Positions 16,274 through 24,625 of a stretch of DNA of 29,919 nucleotides are shown here, in pieces. Below the pieces are notes generated by a model. The model was not told the DNA's origin. It worked only from the letters and a program-made list of their open reading frames with translations, and did no database searches. A program made the translations under genes and the position numbers. This stretch comes from JAWLCG01 sp041687295 (GTDB lineage Bacteria > Planctomycetota > Phycisphaerae > SM23-33 > FEN-1343): positions 1 to 29,919 of the forward strand of contig JAWLCG010000012.1 in assembly GCA_041687295.1 (NCBI GenBank), given 5' to 3'. The first letter of the stretch is position 1; every line of letters starts with the position of its first letter.

Positions 16274-17806
16274 GTGGCGCATGTTCTGACCAATGCCCGC
16301 GTCGCTGTGGTGACCGGCCCAGGCCATTACGGGGGCCCCGCGCCCTACGGGCCTGAGGAGCCCTACCCCGAATACCCCTGGCCGGTGCAGACGATCCAGG
16401 ACGGCGCCAACCCCGCCTACGAGGCGGTGCGGCAGGCGCTTCGACTGCTGGATCTGGACGCGCGGCACTTCGGCACGCCCCGCTGGAACCCGCTGGGCCG
16501 GCTGATCCGCCCGGGCCAGACCGTCGTGCTCAAGCCCAACTTCGTCCGCGACTTCCGCGAGACCCAACCCGGCGACGGCGACTGCCTGATCACCCACGGC
16601 GCCATCATCCGGGCCGTGGCCGACTACGCCTGGATCGCCCTGGGCAGACGGGGCCGGCTCATCGTCGCCGATGCGCCGCAGAACGACGCCGACTTCGCCG
16701 CCATCCGCCGCATCACGCGGCTGGACGCCATCCAGACCTTCTACCGCCGCGTGGCCGGCCTGGAGCTGGAGGTGTACGACCTCCGCCCCGAGGCCGCCCG
16801 CAAGGTCGACGGCGTCATCGTGGGCCACGAAGAGCTCCCAGGCGACCCGGCCGGCTACGTCACGGTCGACCTGGGCAGCGAGTCCGCCTTCGCCGAGATC
16901 GAGGCCCTGTGCAAGCGCCTCTACGGCTCGGAGTACGACACCCGCGAGATCCGCTCGCACCACACCGGGGGCCGACACGAGTACCTCGTCAGCCGAACGG
17001 TGCTCCAGGCCGACTGCGTGATCTCACTGCCCAAGCTCAAGACACACAAGAAGACCGGCCTGACAGCGAACATGAAGAACCTCGTGGGCATCAACGGCAA
17101 CAAGAACTGGCTGCCCCACCACCGCGAGGGCACGCCGCGGCAGGGCGGTGACCAGTTCGCTGACGATGGCTGGGTCCACCGCCTCGAGCGCGGCGTGATG
17201 CGGGCGTTCCGGCGGGGCTTTCCGCTGCTGGGGCCGGTGCGGCAGGCCCTGGCCAGGCCGCTCAAGGGGCTGGGCCGGCGGGCCTTCGGCGACACCAACA
17301 CCGACACCGTCCGCTCGGACAACTGGTATGGCAACGACACCACCTGGCGGATGGTGACTGATCTCAACCGCCTGCTGCTCTACGCCAACCTCGAGGGCCG
17401 GCTGCAGCGTCGGCCCGTGCGGCAGTTCTTCAGCGTCGTCGACGGCATCGTCGCCGGCGAGGGCAACGGGCCGCTGGACGCCTGGCCAAAGTCGGTCGGC
17501 GTGGTGGTGGCGGGGCTCAACCCGGTGGCGGTGGACCTGGCCTGCGCAAGATTGATGGGCTTCGACTGGCGGCGCCTGCCGTTGCTGGCGCGGGCCTTGG
17601 AGTTCCACCCGCACCCGCTGGGGCTGTTCGACTGGATCCACGTCCGCTGCGCGAGCAACGACGTCCGCTTCGATCGGCCGGCCGCCGCCATCGAGCCGCC
17701 GGCCCTGTCGTTCCTGCCGCACTTCGGCTGGGCCGGCCATGTCGAGGTGCCCATCGAGCCCGCTCCCGAGGACGCCCCCAGCCCCCAGCACGCCCCCGAA
17801 ACGTGA
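16274..17806 (+). CDS. DUF362 domain protein in EPS locus
   Basis: A 510-residue protein matching the DUF362 family. PGQTVVLKPNFV lies in the N-terminal third, RLIVADAPQND follows, then the long conserved ISLPKLKTHKKTGLT-x-NMKNLVGIN block near residues 250-275, and VVVAGLNPVAVDLACARLMG near the C-terminus. Many DUF362 proteins carry ferredoxin-like cysteine clusters; none is visible here. The biochemical function of the family is not established. The GTG at 16274 is chosen because GAGGAG (16264-16269) lies 4 nt upstream; a GTG at 16259 overlapping the previous stop is the alternative. It sits 12 nt before the CapK-like gene, suggesting that the two act together. Confidence 0.8.
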   Translation: MAHVLTNARVAVVTGPGHYGGPAPYGPEEPYPEYPWPVQTIQDGANPAYEAVRQALRLLDLDARHFGTPRWNPLGRLIRPGQTVVLKPNFVRDFRETQPGDGDCLITHGAIIRAVADYAWIALGRRGRLIVADAPQNDADFAAIRRITRLDAIQTFYRRVAGLELEVYDLRPEAARKVDGVIVGHEELPGDPAGYVTVDLGSESAFAEIEALCKRLYGSEYDTREIRSHHTGGRHEYLVSRTVLQADCVISLPKLKTHKKTGLTANMKNLVGINGNKNWLPHHREGTPRQGGDQFADDGWVHRLERGVMRAFRRGFPLLGPVRQALARPLKGLGRRAFGDTNTDTVRSDNWYGNDTTWRMVTDLNRLLLYANLEGRLQRRPVRQFFSVVDGIVAGEGNGPLDAWPKSVGVVVAGLNPVAVDLACARLMGFDWRRLPLLARALEFHPHPLGLFDWIHVRCASNDVRFDRPAAAIEPPALSFLPHFGWAGHVEVPIEPAPEDAPSPQHAPET

Positions 17807-17818
17807 ACCCGCTAACCC

Positions 17819-19330
17819 ATGACCGACCAGCGTGCCATCCCCGCCAGACGATCCGACCCCGCCGGGAGCGGTGCGCCCGTAGGGCTGCGGGGCGTGACGC
17901 GCCGGCAGCTGTGGGAGTTGGCCCACCCGACGCTGCGGAGGCTGCTGGCGCCGCTGCTGGGCGCCCTGCCGCCAACCTGGCTGCTGGGCCGGCGGTTCCG
18001 GCGGCAGTTCGCCTTCGCCGAGCAGGCCCAACACTGGCCCCTCCAGCGGAGCCGTCAGTACCAGCTCGAACAGCTGCGCCGGCTGTGCACGCTGGCGGAC
18101 CAGCGCTCGCCGTTCTACCGTGCCCACTTCGCCCGGGCCGGCTTCGACCCGCGCGACCTGCGCCGCGTGGAGGACCTGGCCGCCCTGCCGCGGATCGACC
18201 GGCAAACGCTCCACGAGAACCTCGAGGCGATGTGCATCGCCCGGCCCCGTGCGGGCATGGACCTGATCAGCACCGGCGGCACCAGCGGCGAGCCGGTGTA
18301 CTTCTACCTCGACCGGAACCGATCGCCCATCGAGTACGCCTACCTCGTCAGCAGCTGGGGCCGGGCGGGCTATCGGCTGGGGCTGCCGCTGGCAGTCTTC
18401 CGCGGCCAAGTCGTGCCGCCCGACGCCCACGGCCTGCGCCACGCCTGCGAGCCGCTGCTGCGCCACCACCACTACAGCGCGTTTCACATGACCGACGCGA
18501 ACATCGGCCGCTACCTCGACCACGTCGCCGATCTGGGGCCATGCTTCCTGCACGTCTACCCCTCGACGGCGGCCGCCCTGGCGCGGTTCCTGCAGCGCAG
18601 CGGTCAACCCGCCCCCGCCAACATCCACGGGGTCATTGCCGAGAGCGAAATCGTCTACCCCCAGCAGCGACAGATGATCGAGCAGGCCCTGGGCTGTCGG
18701 GTCTTCTCCTGCTACGGCCACTCCGAAAAGCTCGTGCTGGCCGCCGAGTGCGAGAGCTGCAGCGACTACCACTTCTGGCCGACCTACGGCTACGCCGAAC
18801 TGCTCGACGAGGCGGGCCGGCCGGTCACCACGCCGGGCCAGCGCGGCGAGATCGTCGGCACCGGCTTCATCAGCTCGGCCATGCCCATGATCCGCTACCG
18901 CACGGGCGACTGGGCGACCTGCGTGGGCCGACGCTGCAGCGCCTGCGGGCGTGAGGGGCTCATCGTCCGCGACATCCGGGGCCACCGCACGCAGGAGGTG
19001 CTCATCTGCGCCGACGGGGCGGTCATTCCGTGGGCGGGGCTGAATATGCACGACGACACCTTCGCCCACGTGCGGCAGTTCCAGTTCCGCCAGGACGTCC
19101 CCGGCCAGGCCGCCCTCCGCCTCGTCCCGGCCGAGGGCTTCACCTCGGCCGACCGCCAGCGGATCCTGGAGAACCTGGGACGAAAGCTCAACGGCCAGCT
19201 CCACCTCGATCTGGAGCTCACCGACGCCATCGAGCTGTCGCCGCGAGGCAAGGCCTTGTACGTCGACCAGCGGGTCAGCCCCAGCCTCGCCTGCCCCCCG
19301 GGCCAGCCTGAGGGCGACGGGCCGGTGTGA
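17819..19330 (+). CDS. CapK / phenylacetate-CoA ligase-family adenylate-forming enzyme
   Basis: A 503-residue member of the adenylate-forming superfamily, CapK/PaaK-like branch. The phosphate-binding loop is STGGTSGEP (151-159), with YGHSEK (299-304) as the adenine/Thr-Glu motif and RYRTGD (359-364) closing the N-terminal domain. CESC and CVGRRCSACG pairs near residues 309-312 and 370-380 could form a metal site. CapK homologues are common in capsule and EPS loci. They are thought to activate a carboxylic acid as its adenylate or CoA thioester, but substrates are generally unknown. No ribosome site is evident before the ATG at 17819, 12 nt after the DUF362 stop, so translation is likely coupled. 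An acyl or amino-acid substituent on the polymer is a reasonable inference. Confidence 0.8.
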   Translation: MTDQRAIPARRSDPAGSGAPVGLRGVTRRQLWELAHPTLRRLLAPLLGALPPTWLLGRRFRRQFAFAEQAQHWPLQRSRQYQLEQLRRLCTLADQRSPFYRAHFARAGFDPRDLRRVEDLAALPRIDRQTLHENLEAMCIARPRAGMDLISTGGTSGEPVYFYLDRNRSPIEYAYLVSSWGRAGYRLGLPLAVFRGQVVPPDAHGLRHACEPLLRHHHYSAFHMTDANIGRYLDHVADLGPCFLHVYPSTAAALARFLQRSGQPAPANIHGVIAESEIVYPQQRQMIEQALGCRVFSCYGHSEKLVLAAECESCSDYHFWPTYGYAELLDEAGRPVTTPGQRGEIVGTGFISSAMPMIRYRTGDWATCVGRRCSACGREGLIVRDIRGHRTQEVLICADGAVIPWAGLNMHDDTFAHVRQFQFRQDVPGQAALRLVPAEGFTSADRQRILENLGRKLNGQLHLDLELTDAIELSPRGKALYVDQRVSPSLACPPGQPEGDGPV

Positions 19331-19539
19331 GGGTCGGCTTCGGTCCGAGCCGGGTCCGGGGCACCCGGCCATCGGGCAGTTCGGCCAGGGGTTCGGCCCC
19401 ATCGGGGGACACTTTACAAACCCGGCTTGGCCGGGCCCCTCGTTGCGCCAACAATACGCGATGGAGTCAGTAGATCAGGCCTTTCGGGCCGGGCGATTCC
19501 CCCGCCCGCCCGCGGGGGGATGTGGAGTACACGACCACC
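19331..19539 (+). promoter_or_regulatory. structured 209-nt leader before the heparinase-family gene
   Basis: No gene is seen. Three inverted repeats occur: CCCGGC/GCCGGG with a 3-nt loop (19421-19426/19430-19435), GGCC/GGCC (19478-19481/19487-19490), and a long stem 19496-19505/19512-19521 with loop 19506-19511. The last buries the only G-rich, ribosome-site-like tract (GGGGGGA) just before the possible starts at 19522 (GTG) and 19540 (ATG). A TTTACA hexamer (19413-19418) could be a -35 box but no matching -10 is seen at 15-19 bp. None of the hairpins is followed by a T-tract. Confidence 0.35.
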
Positions 19540-21615
19540 ATGCAGCCGCTACCATGGTACATTCGCCGTCTGCGGGCCATGTCCTTCCAAGAGGTCGGCT
19601 GGCGCGTGCATGAATCGCTGCGCGGTTTGACCGACCGGGCCCTGCTGCGCCGGCGGCAGCGGCCCTGGACGATGCAGGCCCTACTCGAGCCGGGCGTGCC
19701 CACACTGCCGGGCTTCGCCGTCGCCGACGTCGAGCCGGGCCAGTGGGCCACAGCCCCGGCCAACGCGGAGGAGGCCCTCTGGGCGACCCGGCTGGCCGAG
19801 CGGGGCGACCACCTGGCGGCCGGGCGACTGACCTTCTTCGACCTCGAGAACTGCCCCTTGGGCACGCCGATCGACTGGAACCGCGACCCCAAGGCCGGCC
19901 AGGCCGCCCCGCGGACCTTCGCCGGGGCGATCGACTACCGCGACCACCGCCGAGTCGGCGACTGCAAGTTCGTCTGGGAGCCCAACCGCCACCACCACCT
20001 CGTCGTGCTGGGCCGGGCCTACCGCGCCACCGGCGACATCCGCTACGCCCGCGCCGCCGTCGCCCAGCTGACCAGCTGGCTGCACCAGTGCCCCTACGGC
20101 ATCGGCATGGCATGGCGCAGCCCCCTGGAACTGGGCGTCCGACTGATCAACTGGGTCTGGATGCTCGACCTGATCGCGCCGGCCCCGCTCATCGACGAGA
20201 CGCTCCGCCACCTGATCCTCAACACCGTCCGCCGCCAGATGTGGGAGATCGACCGCAAGTACTCGCGCGGGTCCTCCTCGAACAACCACCTCATCGGCGA
20301 GGCCGCCGGCGTCTACGTTGCCGCCAGCTACTTCCCGTTCCTGCAGGACGCCGAGGCGTATCGGCTGCGCAGCCGGGAGCGGCTCTGCCGCGAGATCCTC
20401 CAGCAGACCTGGCCCGACGGGGGCTCGCGGGAGCAGGCCACCGGCTACGAACTGTTCGCGCTGCAGTTCTTCCTGGTGGCGGGCCTGGTCGGGCGGTGGA
20501 CGGGCGAGGAGTTCCCGCCGGAGTACTGGCAGCGGCTCGAGCGGATGTGCGAGTTCCTGGCCCTGCTGGCCGAGGGCGGTCAGCAGCCGCCCATGATCGG
20601 CGACGCCGACGACGGCTACGTGCTGGACCTCGGCGAGGACCCCGGCGACCTGCGCGAATGGCTGGCGGTGGCGGCTGCGCTGTTCGATCGGCCCGACTTC
20701 CGCAACGCCGCCGGCGGCGTGGGCGAGACCGCGCGCTGGCTGCTGGGCCAGCAGAGCCTGCCCCATCTGGCGGGCATGTCCGGACACGAACAGCCACCCG
20801 TGCTCACCAGCCGGGCCGTGCCCCACAGCGGCTATTACCTGCTCCAGGCCGGCCAGGGCGCCGAGAGCATCAGCGCGGTCTTCGACTGCGGCCCGCTGGG
20901 CATGGGCCCGCTGGCCGCCCATGGCCACGCCGATGCCCTGAGCTTCGTCCTGCGGGCCTACGGCGTGGACGTGCTGGTCGACCCGGGCACGTACGACTAC
21001 TTCAGCTACCCACGGTGGCGACGCTACTTCCGCTCTACCCGGGCGCACAACACCGTCGTCATCGACGGGGCCGACCAGTCCGAGATGCTCGGGCCCTTCC
21101 TGTGGGGTCGGCGGGCCCAGGCCAGCTGTCTGGAGTGGTTGCCCTCGGAGATCGGCGGCAAGGTCATCGCCGAGCATGACGGCTACACCCACCTGCGCGA
21201 CCCGGTGCTGCACCGTCGCACGCTCCAGCTCGACGGACCCGAACGGACGCTGGTCTGCGTCGATCAGATCCTCACCCGGGGCCGACACGAGGTGTCGCTG
21301 CAGTTCCACCTCGCCGAGCAGTGCAGCGTCCGCTCGACCGGGCCGCACAGCTTCGAGGTCGACGCCGGGCCCGGCACCGTCAGCGTTGAGCTCGACCCGC
21401 ACCTGAGCGTGCGGACCGTCTGCGGCCAGGACGAGCCGATTGGCGGCTGGGTGAGCCGCGGCTACCACCGCAAGATGCCCAGTCACACGATCGTAGGCCA
21501 CTGCGTCTGCGAGGGAAGCCTCGCGCTGGTCTGCCGGATCCATATCGGCCCGCCCCGCGCCGGCACGCCCGATGGCGTGGCCGGCGAGGCGCCCGCGATC
21601 GAGAGCCCGGTTTGA
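19540..21615 (+). CDS. heparinase II/III-family protein
   Basis: A 691-residue two-domain protein. The N-terminal half is an alpha/alpha toroid, starting WYIRRLRAMSFQEVGWRV and containing SSNNHLIGEAAG (246-257, with the conserved Asn-x-His). The C-terminal half is the beta-sandwich heparinase II/III domain, with AAHGHADALSF (459-469; His461, His463, Asp465) and STRAHNTVVID (499-509; His503). These are the positions expected for active-site and metal residues of polysaccharide lyase family 12/21-like enzymes. No signal peptide is present at either the ATG (19540) or the GTG (19522), so a cytoplasmic or unusually exported location is implied. In biosynthetic loci such proteins often act as lyases or possibly epimerase-like modifiers of uronic-acid-containing polymers. 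The ATG is chosen for similarity to family N-termini. Confidence 0.85.
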   Translation: MQPLPWYIRRLRAMSFQEVGWRVHESLRGLTDRALLRRRQRPWTMQALLEPGVPTLPGFAVADVEPGQWATAPANAEEALWATRLAERGDHLAAGRLTFFDLENCPLGTPIDWNRDPKAGQAAPRTFAGAIDYRDHRRVGDCKFVWEPNRHHHLVVLGRAYRATGDIRYARAAVAQLTSWLHQCPYGIGMAWRSPLELGVRLINWVWMLDLIAPAPLIDETLRHLILNTVRRQMWEIDRKYSRGSSSNNHLIGEAAGVYVAASYFPFLQDAEAYRLRSRERLCREILQQTWPDGGSREQATGYELFALQFFLVAGLVGRWTGEEFPPEYWQRLERMCEFLALLAEGGQQPPMIGDADDGYVLDLGEDPGDLREWLAVAAALFDRPDFRNAAGGVGETARWLLGQQSLPHLAGMSGHEQPPVLTSRAVPHSGYYLLQAGQGAESISAVFDCGPLGMGPLAAHGHADALSFVLRAYGVDVLVDPGTYDYFSYPRWRRYFRSTRAHNTVVIDGADQSEMLGPFLWGRRAQASCLEWLPSEIGGKVIAEHDGYTHLRDPVLHRRTLQLDGPERTLVCVDQILTRGRHEVSLQFHLAEQCSVRSTGPHSFEVDAGPGTVSVELDPHLSVRTVCGQDEPIGGWVSRGYHRKMPSHTIVGHCVCEGSLALVCRIHIGPPRAGTPDGVAGEAPAIESPV

Positions 21616-21629
21616 GTCGTCGTCAGTAA

Positions 21630-21651
21630 GCGTCCCTCGACGTTGGGACGC
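21630..21651 (+). repeat. inverted repeat between heparinase-family and acetyltransferase genes
   Basis: GCGTCCC (21630-21636) and GGGACGC (21645-21651) form a perfect 7-bp stem with an 8-nt loop in the 50-nt gap. No T-tract follows, and the stem ends 4 nt before the GAGGG ribosome site (21656-21660). It may be an RNA processing or attenuating structure rather than a terminator. Confidence 0.35.
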
Positions 21652-21665
21652 GCGTGAGGGATTCC

Positions 21666-22859
21666 ATGAACTCCAGCGAGGGCATCGCCCATCGCCCGTC
21701 CCGTTCGCAGGCGGCACCGGCCTGCCCGGGTCTTACCGTTGAACTGGCCAGCAACCCCGAAGCCTTCACTCAACTCCAGCCTGAGTGGTCAGGGCTGCTG
21801 GAGCAGTGCGATTCGCGCTGCGTGTTTCTGACCCCCGAGTGGTTCGCCGCCTGGTGGTCGGCGTTCGGCAGCTCCCGACAGCTGTGCCTGCTCACCGTGC
21901 GGCGCGGCGGCCAACTGATCGGCGTGGCTCCAATGGGCGTGCACCGCGTGCGGTTCCGCGGCCTGCCGGTCCGACGACTGAGCTTCCTGAGCAACCAGTA
22001 CACCGCCGACGCTGATATGATCGCCTCGGCCCAGGACCGCCAGGAGGTGCTGGCCGCCCTGCTGAGCCACCTGGCCGGGCAGCGGGGCCTGTGGGACTGG
22101 ATGGATCTGCCGCGAATCCGCAACGACTCGCCGACTCTCGACGCCCTCGGCCAGCTCGCACCGACGCTCGGGCCGCCCCCCACCCACCGCCCGGATATCT
22201 GCGTGCCGTACATCCCGCTGACGCAGGGATGGGAGGCCCTGCGGGCGAGCCGATCGCGGAACTTCCGGCGGGTGCTCAACCGCCGCGAGAACCTCATCCG
22301 CCGCGACGGGCGGGCGTTCCGGGTCGTCGAGGTGACCGCCCCCGAGGCCCTGATGGCCTGGCTGCCGGAGATCCACGCCGTCTCGGCCCGCAGCTGGAAG
22401 GCCCGCCGGGGCACGGCCACCACCGATAGCCCGCAAGTGGTAACCTTTTTCGAGCAGCTCTCGCGCCGCCTGGGCCAGCACGGGAGGGTCGCGCTGTGGG
22501 TGCTCACCTGCAACGGCGAGGCCGTGAGCTTCGAGTACCATCTGCGCTACGGGGGGATCACCTGCCCGATCCGGGCCGACTTCGACGAGTCGTTCCGGGA
22601 ACTGTCCCCGGGCGGCTACCTCGAGCAGACGATCCTGCGGCGCCTCTGTGAGGAGCCCGGCGCCCGCGAGTACTACACCTGCGCCGATGACTACGCCTAC
22701 GAACACCGCTGGACCGACCTGACCCGCCCGCACGCGCGGGTCTGGCTGTTCCCCCGGGGGCCCAAGGGCCGATGCCTGCACGCGTTGGGGCGGCTGCACC
22801 GGCTGAAGCGCCCCGGGCAGTCGTCTGTCCCCTTTCACCCCCATGAGCCGGCTCACTGA
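21666..22859 (+). CDS. BcsL/CelD-like GNAT-fold acetyltransferase (FemAB-like)
   Basis: A 397-residue protein of the double-GNAT Acetyltransf_6 type, annotated in many EPS and cellulose loci as CelD/BcsL-like. Recognisable parts are FLTPEWFAAWWSAFG near residues 55-70, RSRNFRRVLNRRENLIRR in the middle (the basic segment joining the two lobes), and a C-terminal lobe with ALWVLTCNGEAVSFEY, FDESFRELSPGGYL and YYTCADDYAYEHRWTD. It would transfer an acyl group, or less likely an amino acid, to a sugar or lipid-linked sugar in the cytoplasm. The ATG at 21666 has GAGGG (21656-21660) 5 nt upstream; a GTG at 21654 is an in-frame alternative without a ribosome site. Confidence 0.8.
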   Translation: MNSSEGIAHRPSRSQAAPACPGLTVELASNPEAFTQLQPEWSGLLEQCDSRCVFLTPEWFAAWWSAFGSSRQLCLLTVRRGGQLIGVAPMGVHRVRFRGLPVRRLSFLSNQYTADADMIASAQDRQEVLAALLSHLAGQRGLWDWMDLPRIRNDSPTLDALGQLAPTLGPPPTHRPDICVPYIPLTQGWEALRASRSRNFRRVLNRRENLIRRDGRAFRVVEVTAPEALMAWLPEIHAVSARSWKARRGTATTDSPQVVTFFEQLSRRLGQHGRVALWVLTCNGEAVSFEYHLRYGGITCPIRADFDESFRELSPGGYLEQTILRRLCEEPGAREYYTCADDYAYEHRWTDLTRPHARVWLFPRGPKGRCLHALGRLHRLKRPGQSSVPFHPHEPAH

Positions 22860-22914
22860 CGCCGCCGGCGCCGAGGACGCCACTCAAATCAGAGAATAAT
22901 CCGCATCTGACGTT

Positions 22915-22948
22915 GTCGGGCCCGGCCAGAGGGCCTAGGCTGACATTG
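22915..22948 (+). promoter_or_regulatory. upstream element of radical SAM gene 1 (shared with gene 2)
   Basis: GGCCTAGGCTGACATT (22933-22948) lies 60 bp before the ATG at 23001. A related GCCTAGGGTAACAGT occurs 62 bp before the second radical SAM start. TTGTCG sits 17 bp upstream of TAGGCT (22936-22941), matching four of six -35 positions; the -10 match is only three of six. The similar sequence and distance upstream of two paralogues support a common promoter or operator, though recent duplication could also explain it. The rest of the 141-nt gap (22860-23000) shows no gene; AGGAGGGAG just before the ATG is the ribosome site. Confidence 0.4.
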
Positions 22949-23000
22949 AGCCGGGGGCCGGGGGAGCTCCCGCCAAGCCGTTCGTTGTTCAGGAGGGAGC

Positions 23001-24242
23001 ATGCCTACGACCGTTGCCCGCCGCCCCCTGTGGGGCCCTGCGTTGGACCGGGCTCGGCGAGTCGGAGCCGGGATCAAGGCCGTCATCGGCGATCTGCCCG
23101 AAGCCGCCAGCCGCGAACTCGCCTACCGGGCCGATCAACCCCTCGAGGCGATCCTCACGCTCACGTGGCGCTGCTCGTGCCGCTGCTCGACCTGCCAGGT
23201 GTGGCGCCGGCCCCGCTCGGCCGAGCCCGAGCTGACGTGCGAAGAGTGGCTCGACGTGGGCCGAAAGCTGCTGGCGCGCGGCGTGCATGTCTTCGAGCTG
23301 TTCGGCGGCGACGTGTTCCTCCGCAAGGACGTCGTCGTGCCGTTGTGCCGGGCGCTGCACGCGGGGGGCGGTGCGGTGTACATCCCCACCAACTCGCGTC
23401 AACTCGACGCGGCGACGGCGGCCGAGCTGGTCGACTGCGTGCACACCTTCTACCTGTCGATGGACGCCCTTGGCGCCGACCATGACCGCATGCGGGGCAT
23501 GCCGGGCACCTTCGATCGCGTGGGCAACGTGCTGCACGTCCTCCAGGCCGCCCGCGGCGACAGGCCCGGGCCCAAGCTGGTGTGTAACACGACGATCACC
23601 CGCCACAACGTCGACCAATTGGCCGACCTGGCGGTCCACGCGGCGCGGACCGGCTTTGACGAGATCAGTTTCGAGTACGTCGGCGAGTTTCGGCCTGACC
23701 ACGTGGCCCGCTCGGCCATTGGCGAGTACCGGCCCAGCCCGATCTTCCTGTCGGCCGGCGAGTCCGCGCTGGTCCGGCCGGAGCAGGTGTCCGCCCTGCG
23801 CCGCCAGCTCCACGCCGCCCGCCGCGTGGCGGGCCAGAACGCCCTGGGCCGGCCCTTTGGCGTCCGCACCGCCAACACCGACTCCCTCAGCGACGCCGAC
23901 CTGGTCGGTGGCACCGTCCCGCGGCGGCGGTGCTTCATGGCCCGATGCAAGGCCATCGTTGACCCCTGCGGTCATCTCGTCCCGTGCGTGTTCTTCGACA
24001 CCTTCTCTCTGGGCAGCGTCCGCCGGGGCGTCTTGGACGAGCCCTGGCTCAACGAGCGGCGGCGGCTGTTCCGTCAGTATCGAGACCGGGGACGGCTGGA
24101 GATGTGCGACCATTGCATCATGTCGGTTGTCCGCAACCGTGGAGCACTGGACGTGGCCCAGCGGGCGTGGCGCGAGGCCCAGCAGGGCCCCCGCTGGTCG
24201 CCCCACCGCGCGGTGGGGCCTCGGGGCGTGGCCGCGCGTTAA
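23001..24242 (+). CDS. radical SAM / SPASM-like protein, copy 1
   Basis: A 413-residue radical SAM enzyme. The [4Fe-4S]/SAM motif CxxxCxxC is Cys58, Cys62, Cys65 in TWRCSCRCSTC, with an extra Cys60 inside it. FELFGGDVFLRKD follows as the GGE-type SAM-binding strand (GGD here). The C-terminal part has CFMARC (Cys311, Cys316), Cys323, Cys329 and CDHC (Cys369, Cys372), a SPASM/Twitch-like arrangement likely to hold an auxiliary cluster. SPASM enzymes usually modify peptides, some modify sugars or cofactors; no precursor peptide is visible nearby. It starts at an ATG 4 nt after GGAGG (22992-22996). Its closest relative is the next gene, about two thirds identical by eye. The last 20 residues are a basic Pro-rich extension absent from copy 2. 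Confidence 0.85.
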   Translation: MPTTVARRPLWGPALDRARRVGAGIKAVIGDLPEAASRELAYRADQPLEAILTLTWRCSCRCSTCQVWRRPRSAEPELTCEEWLDVGRKLLARGVHVFELFGGDVFLRKDVVVPLCRALHAGGGAVYIPTNSRQLDAATAAELVDCVHTFYLSMDALGADHDRMRGMPGTFDRVGNVLHVLQAARGDRPGPKLVCNTTITRHNVDQLADLAVHAARTGFDEISFEYVGEFRPDHVARSAIGEYRPSPIFLSAGESALVRPEQVSALRRQLHAARRVAGQNALGRPFGVRTANTDSLSDADLVGGTVPRRRCFMARCKAIVDPCGHLVPCVFFDTFSLGSVRRGVLDEPWLNERRRLFRQYRDRGRLEMCDHCIMSVVRNRGALDVAQRAWREAQQGPRWSPHRAVGPRGVAAR

Positions 24243-24283
24243 ATGTCCCCTAATCCGACCACGCATTTTCTCCGGCCGACCTG

Positions 24284-24310
24284 CGGACACGGCCTAATCC
24301 GCTCTAGAAT
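24284..24310 (+). promoter_or_regulatory. promoter candidate CGGACA-N15-TAGAAT
   Basis: CGGACA (24284-24289) matches four of six -35 positions and TAGAAT (24305-24310) five of six -10 positions, with a short 15-bp spacer. The arrangement resembles the candidate before the second GT2 (9073-9100). It could drive the second radical SAM gene and the downstream exosortase module as a separate transcript with a long leader. Confidence 0.35.
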
Positions 24311-24556
24311 GGAGTCGGAGGTCCTTGCATCCGCCCGTCCAGTCCGCCCGGGGGCAGGCCTGCAGCGGACACGAGCGGTACAGCAGGACTTATGGCGTCC
24401 GCGACCTGTGGGGGAACTGCAGGGCTCAGCAGTGCGCCCGGTCAACGCTCAGCCGCCACCCGGCGGCCGGAACGGCCCCCGCCCCGGGCCTCGGGGTCTC
24501 CTGAGGCCCGCTTGCGGATCTCTCCTTGCCGGCAGTGGCGGCCCGCCGGGTCGGCG

Positions 24557-24571
24557 CCTAGGGTAACAGTA
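24557..24571 (+). promoter_or_regulatory. upstream element of radical SAM gene 2 (shared with gene 1)
   Basis: CCTAGGGTAACAGTA (24557-24571) lies about 62 bp before the ATG at 24626, at nearly the same distance as CCTAGGCTGACATTG before copy 1. TGGCGG stands 17 bp upstream of TAGGGT, a poor -35 match. Conservation between the two copies in otherwise different leaders is the main evidence for function. Confidence 0.35.
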
Positions 24572-24625
24572 GTGGGTTGAGGGGCGGACGTCCCTCGCTG
24601 TCGGCCCGATTGTAAAGGAGGAACC

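Larger units (their letters stand above)
24243..24625 (+). other. 383-nt non-coding gap with promoter candidates and hairpins
   Basis: No convincing gene is seen. An open frame from ATG 24243 lacks a ribosome site and family resemblance. Stems are GTCCGC/GCGGAC (24342-24347/24365-24370) around a GCAGGCCTGC palindrome, ACTGC/GCAGT (24416-24420/24429-24433), and CGGGCCTC/GAGGCCCG (24485-24492/24503-24510). The 3' end has the CCTAGGGTAACAGT element shared with copy 1 and the AAGGAGG ribosome site (24615-24621). If transcription starts at the TAGAAT box near 24310, the leader would exceed 300 nt, long enough for a cis-regulatory RNA. Confidence 0.4.

Noticed and set aside
19421..19435. Rho-independent terminator after the CapK-like gene
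   Set aside because: A perfect CCCGGC/GCCGGG hairpin exists but is followed by CCCCTCG, not a T-tract.
24243..24566. Possible 107-codon gene starting at ATG 24243
   Set aside because: No ribosome site, no recognisable domain, rich in Pro/Arg as expected of chance frames, and it covers promoter-like and hairpin sequences.
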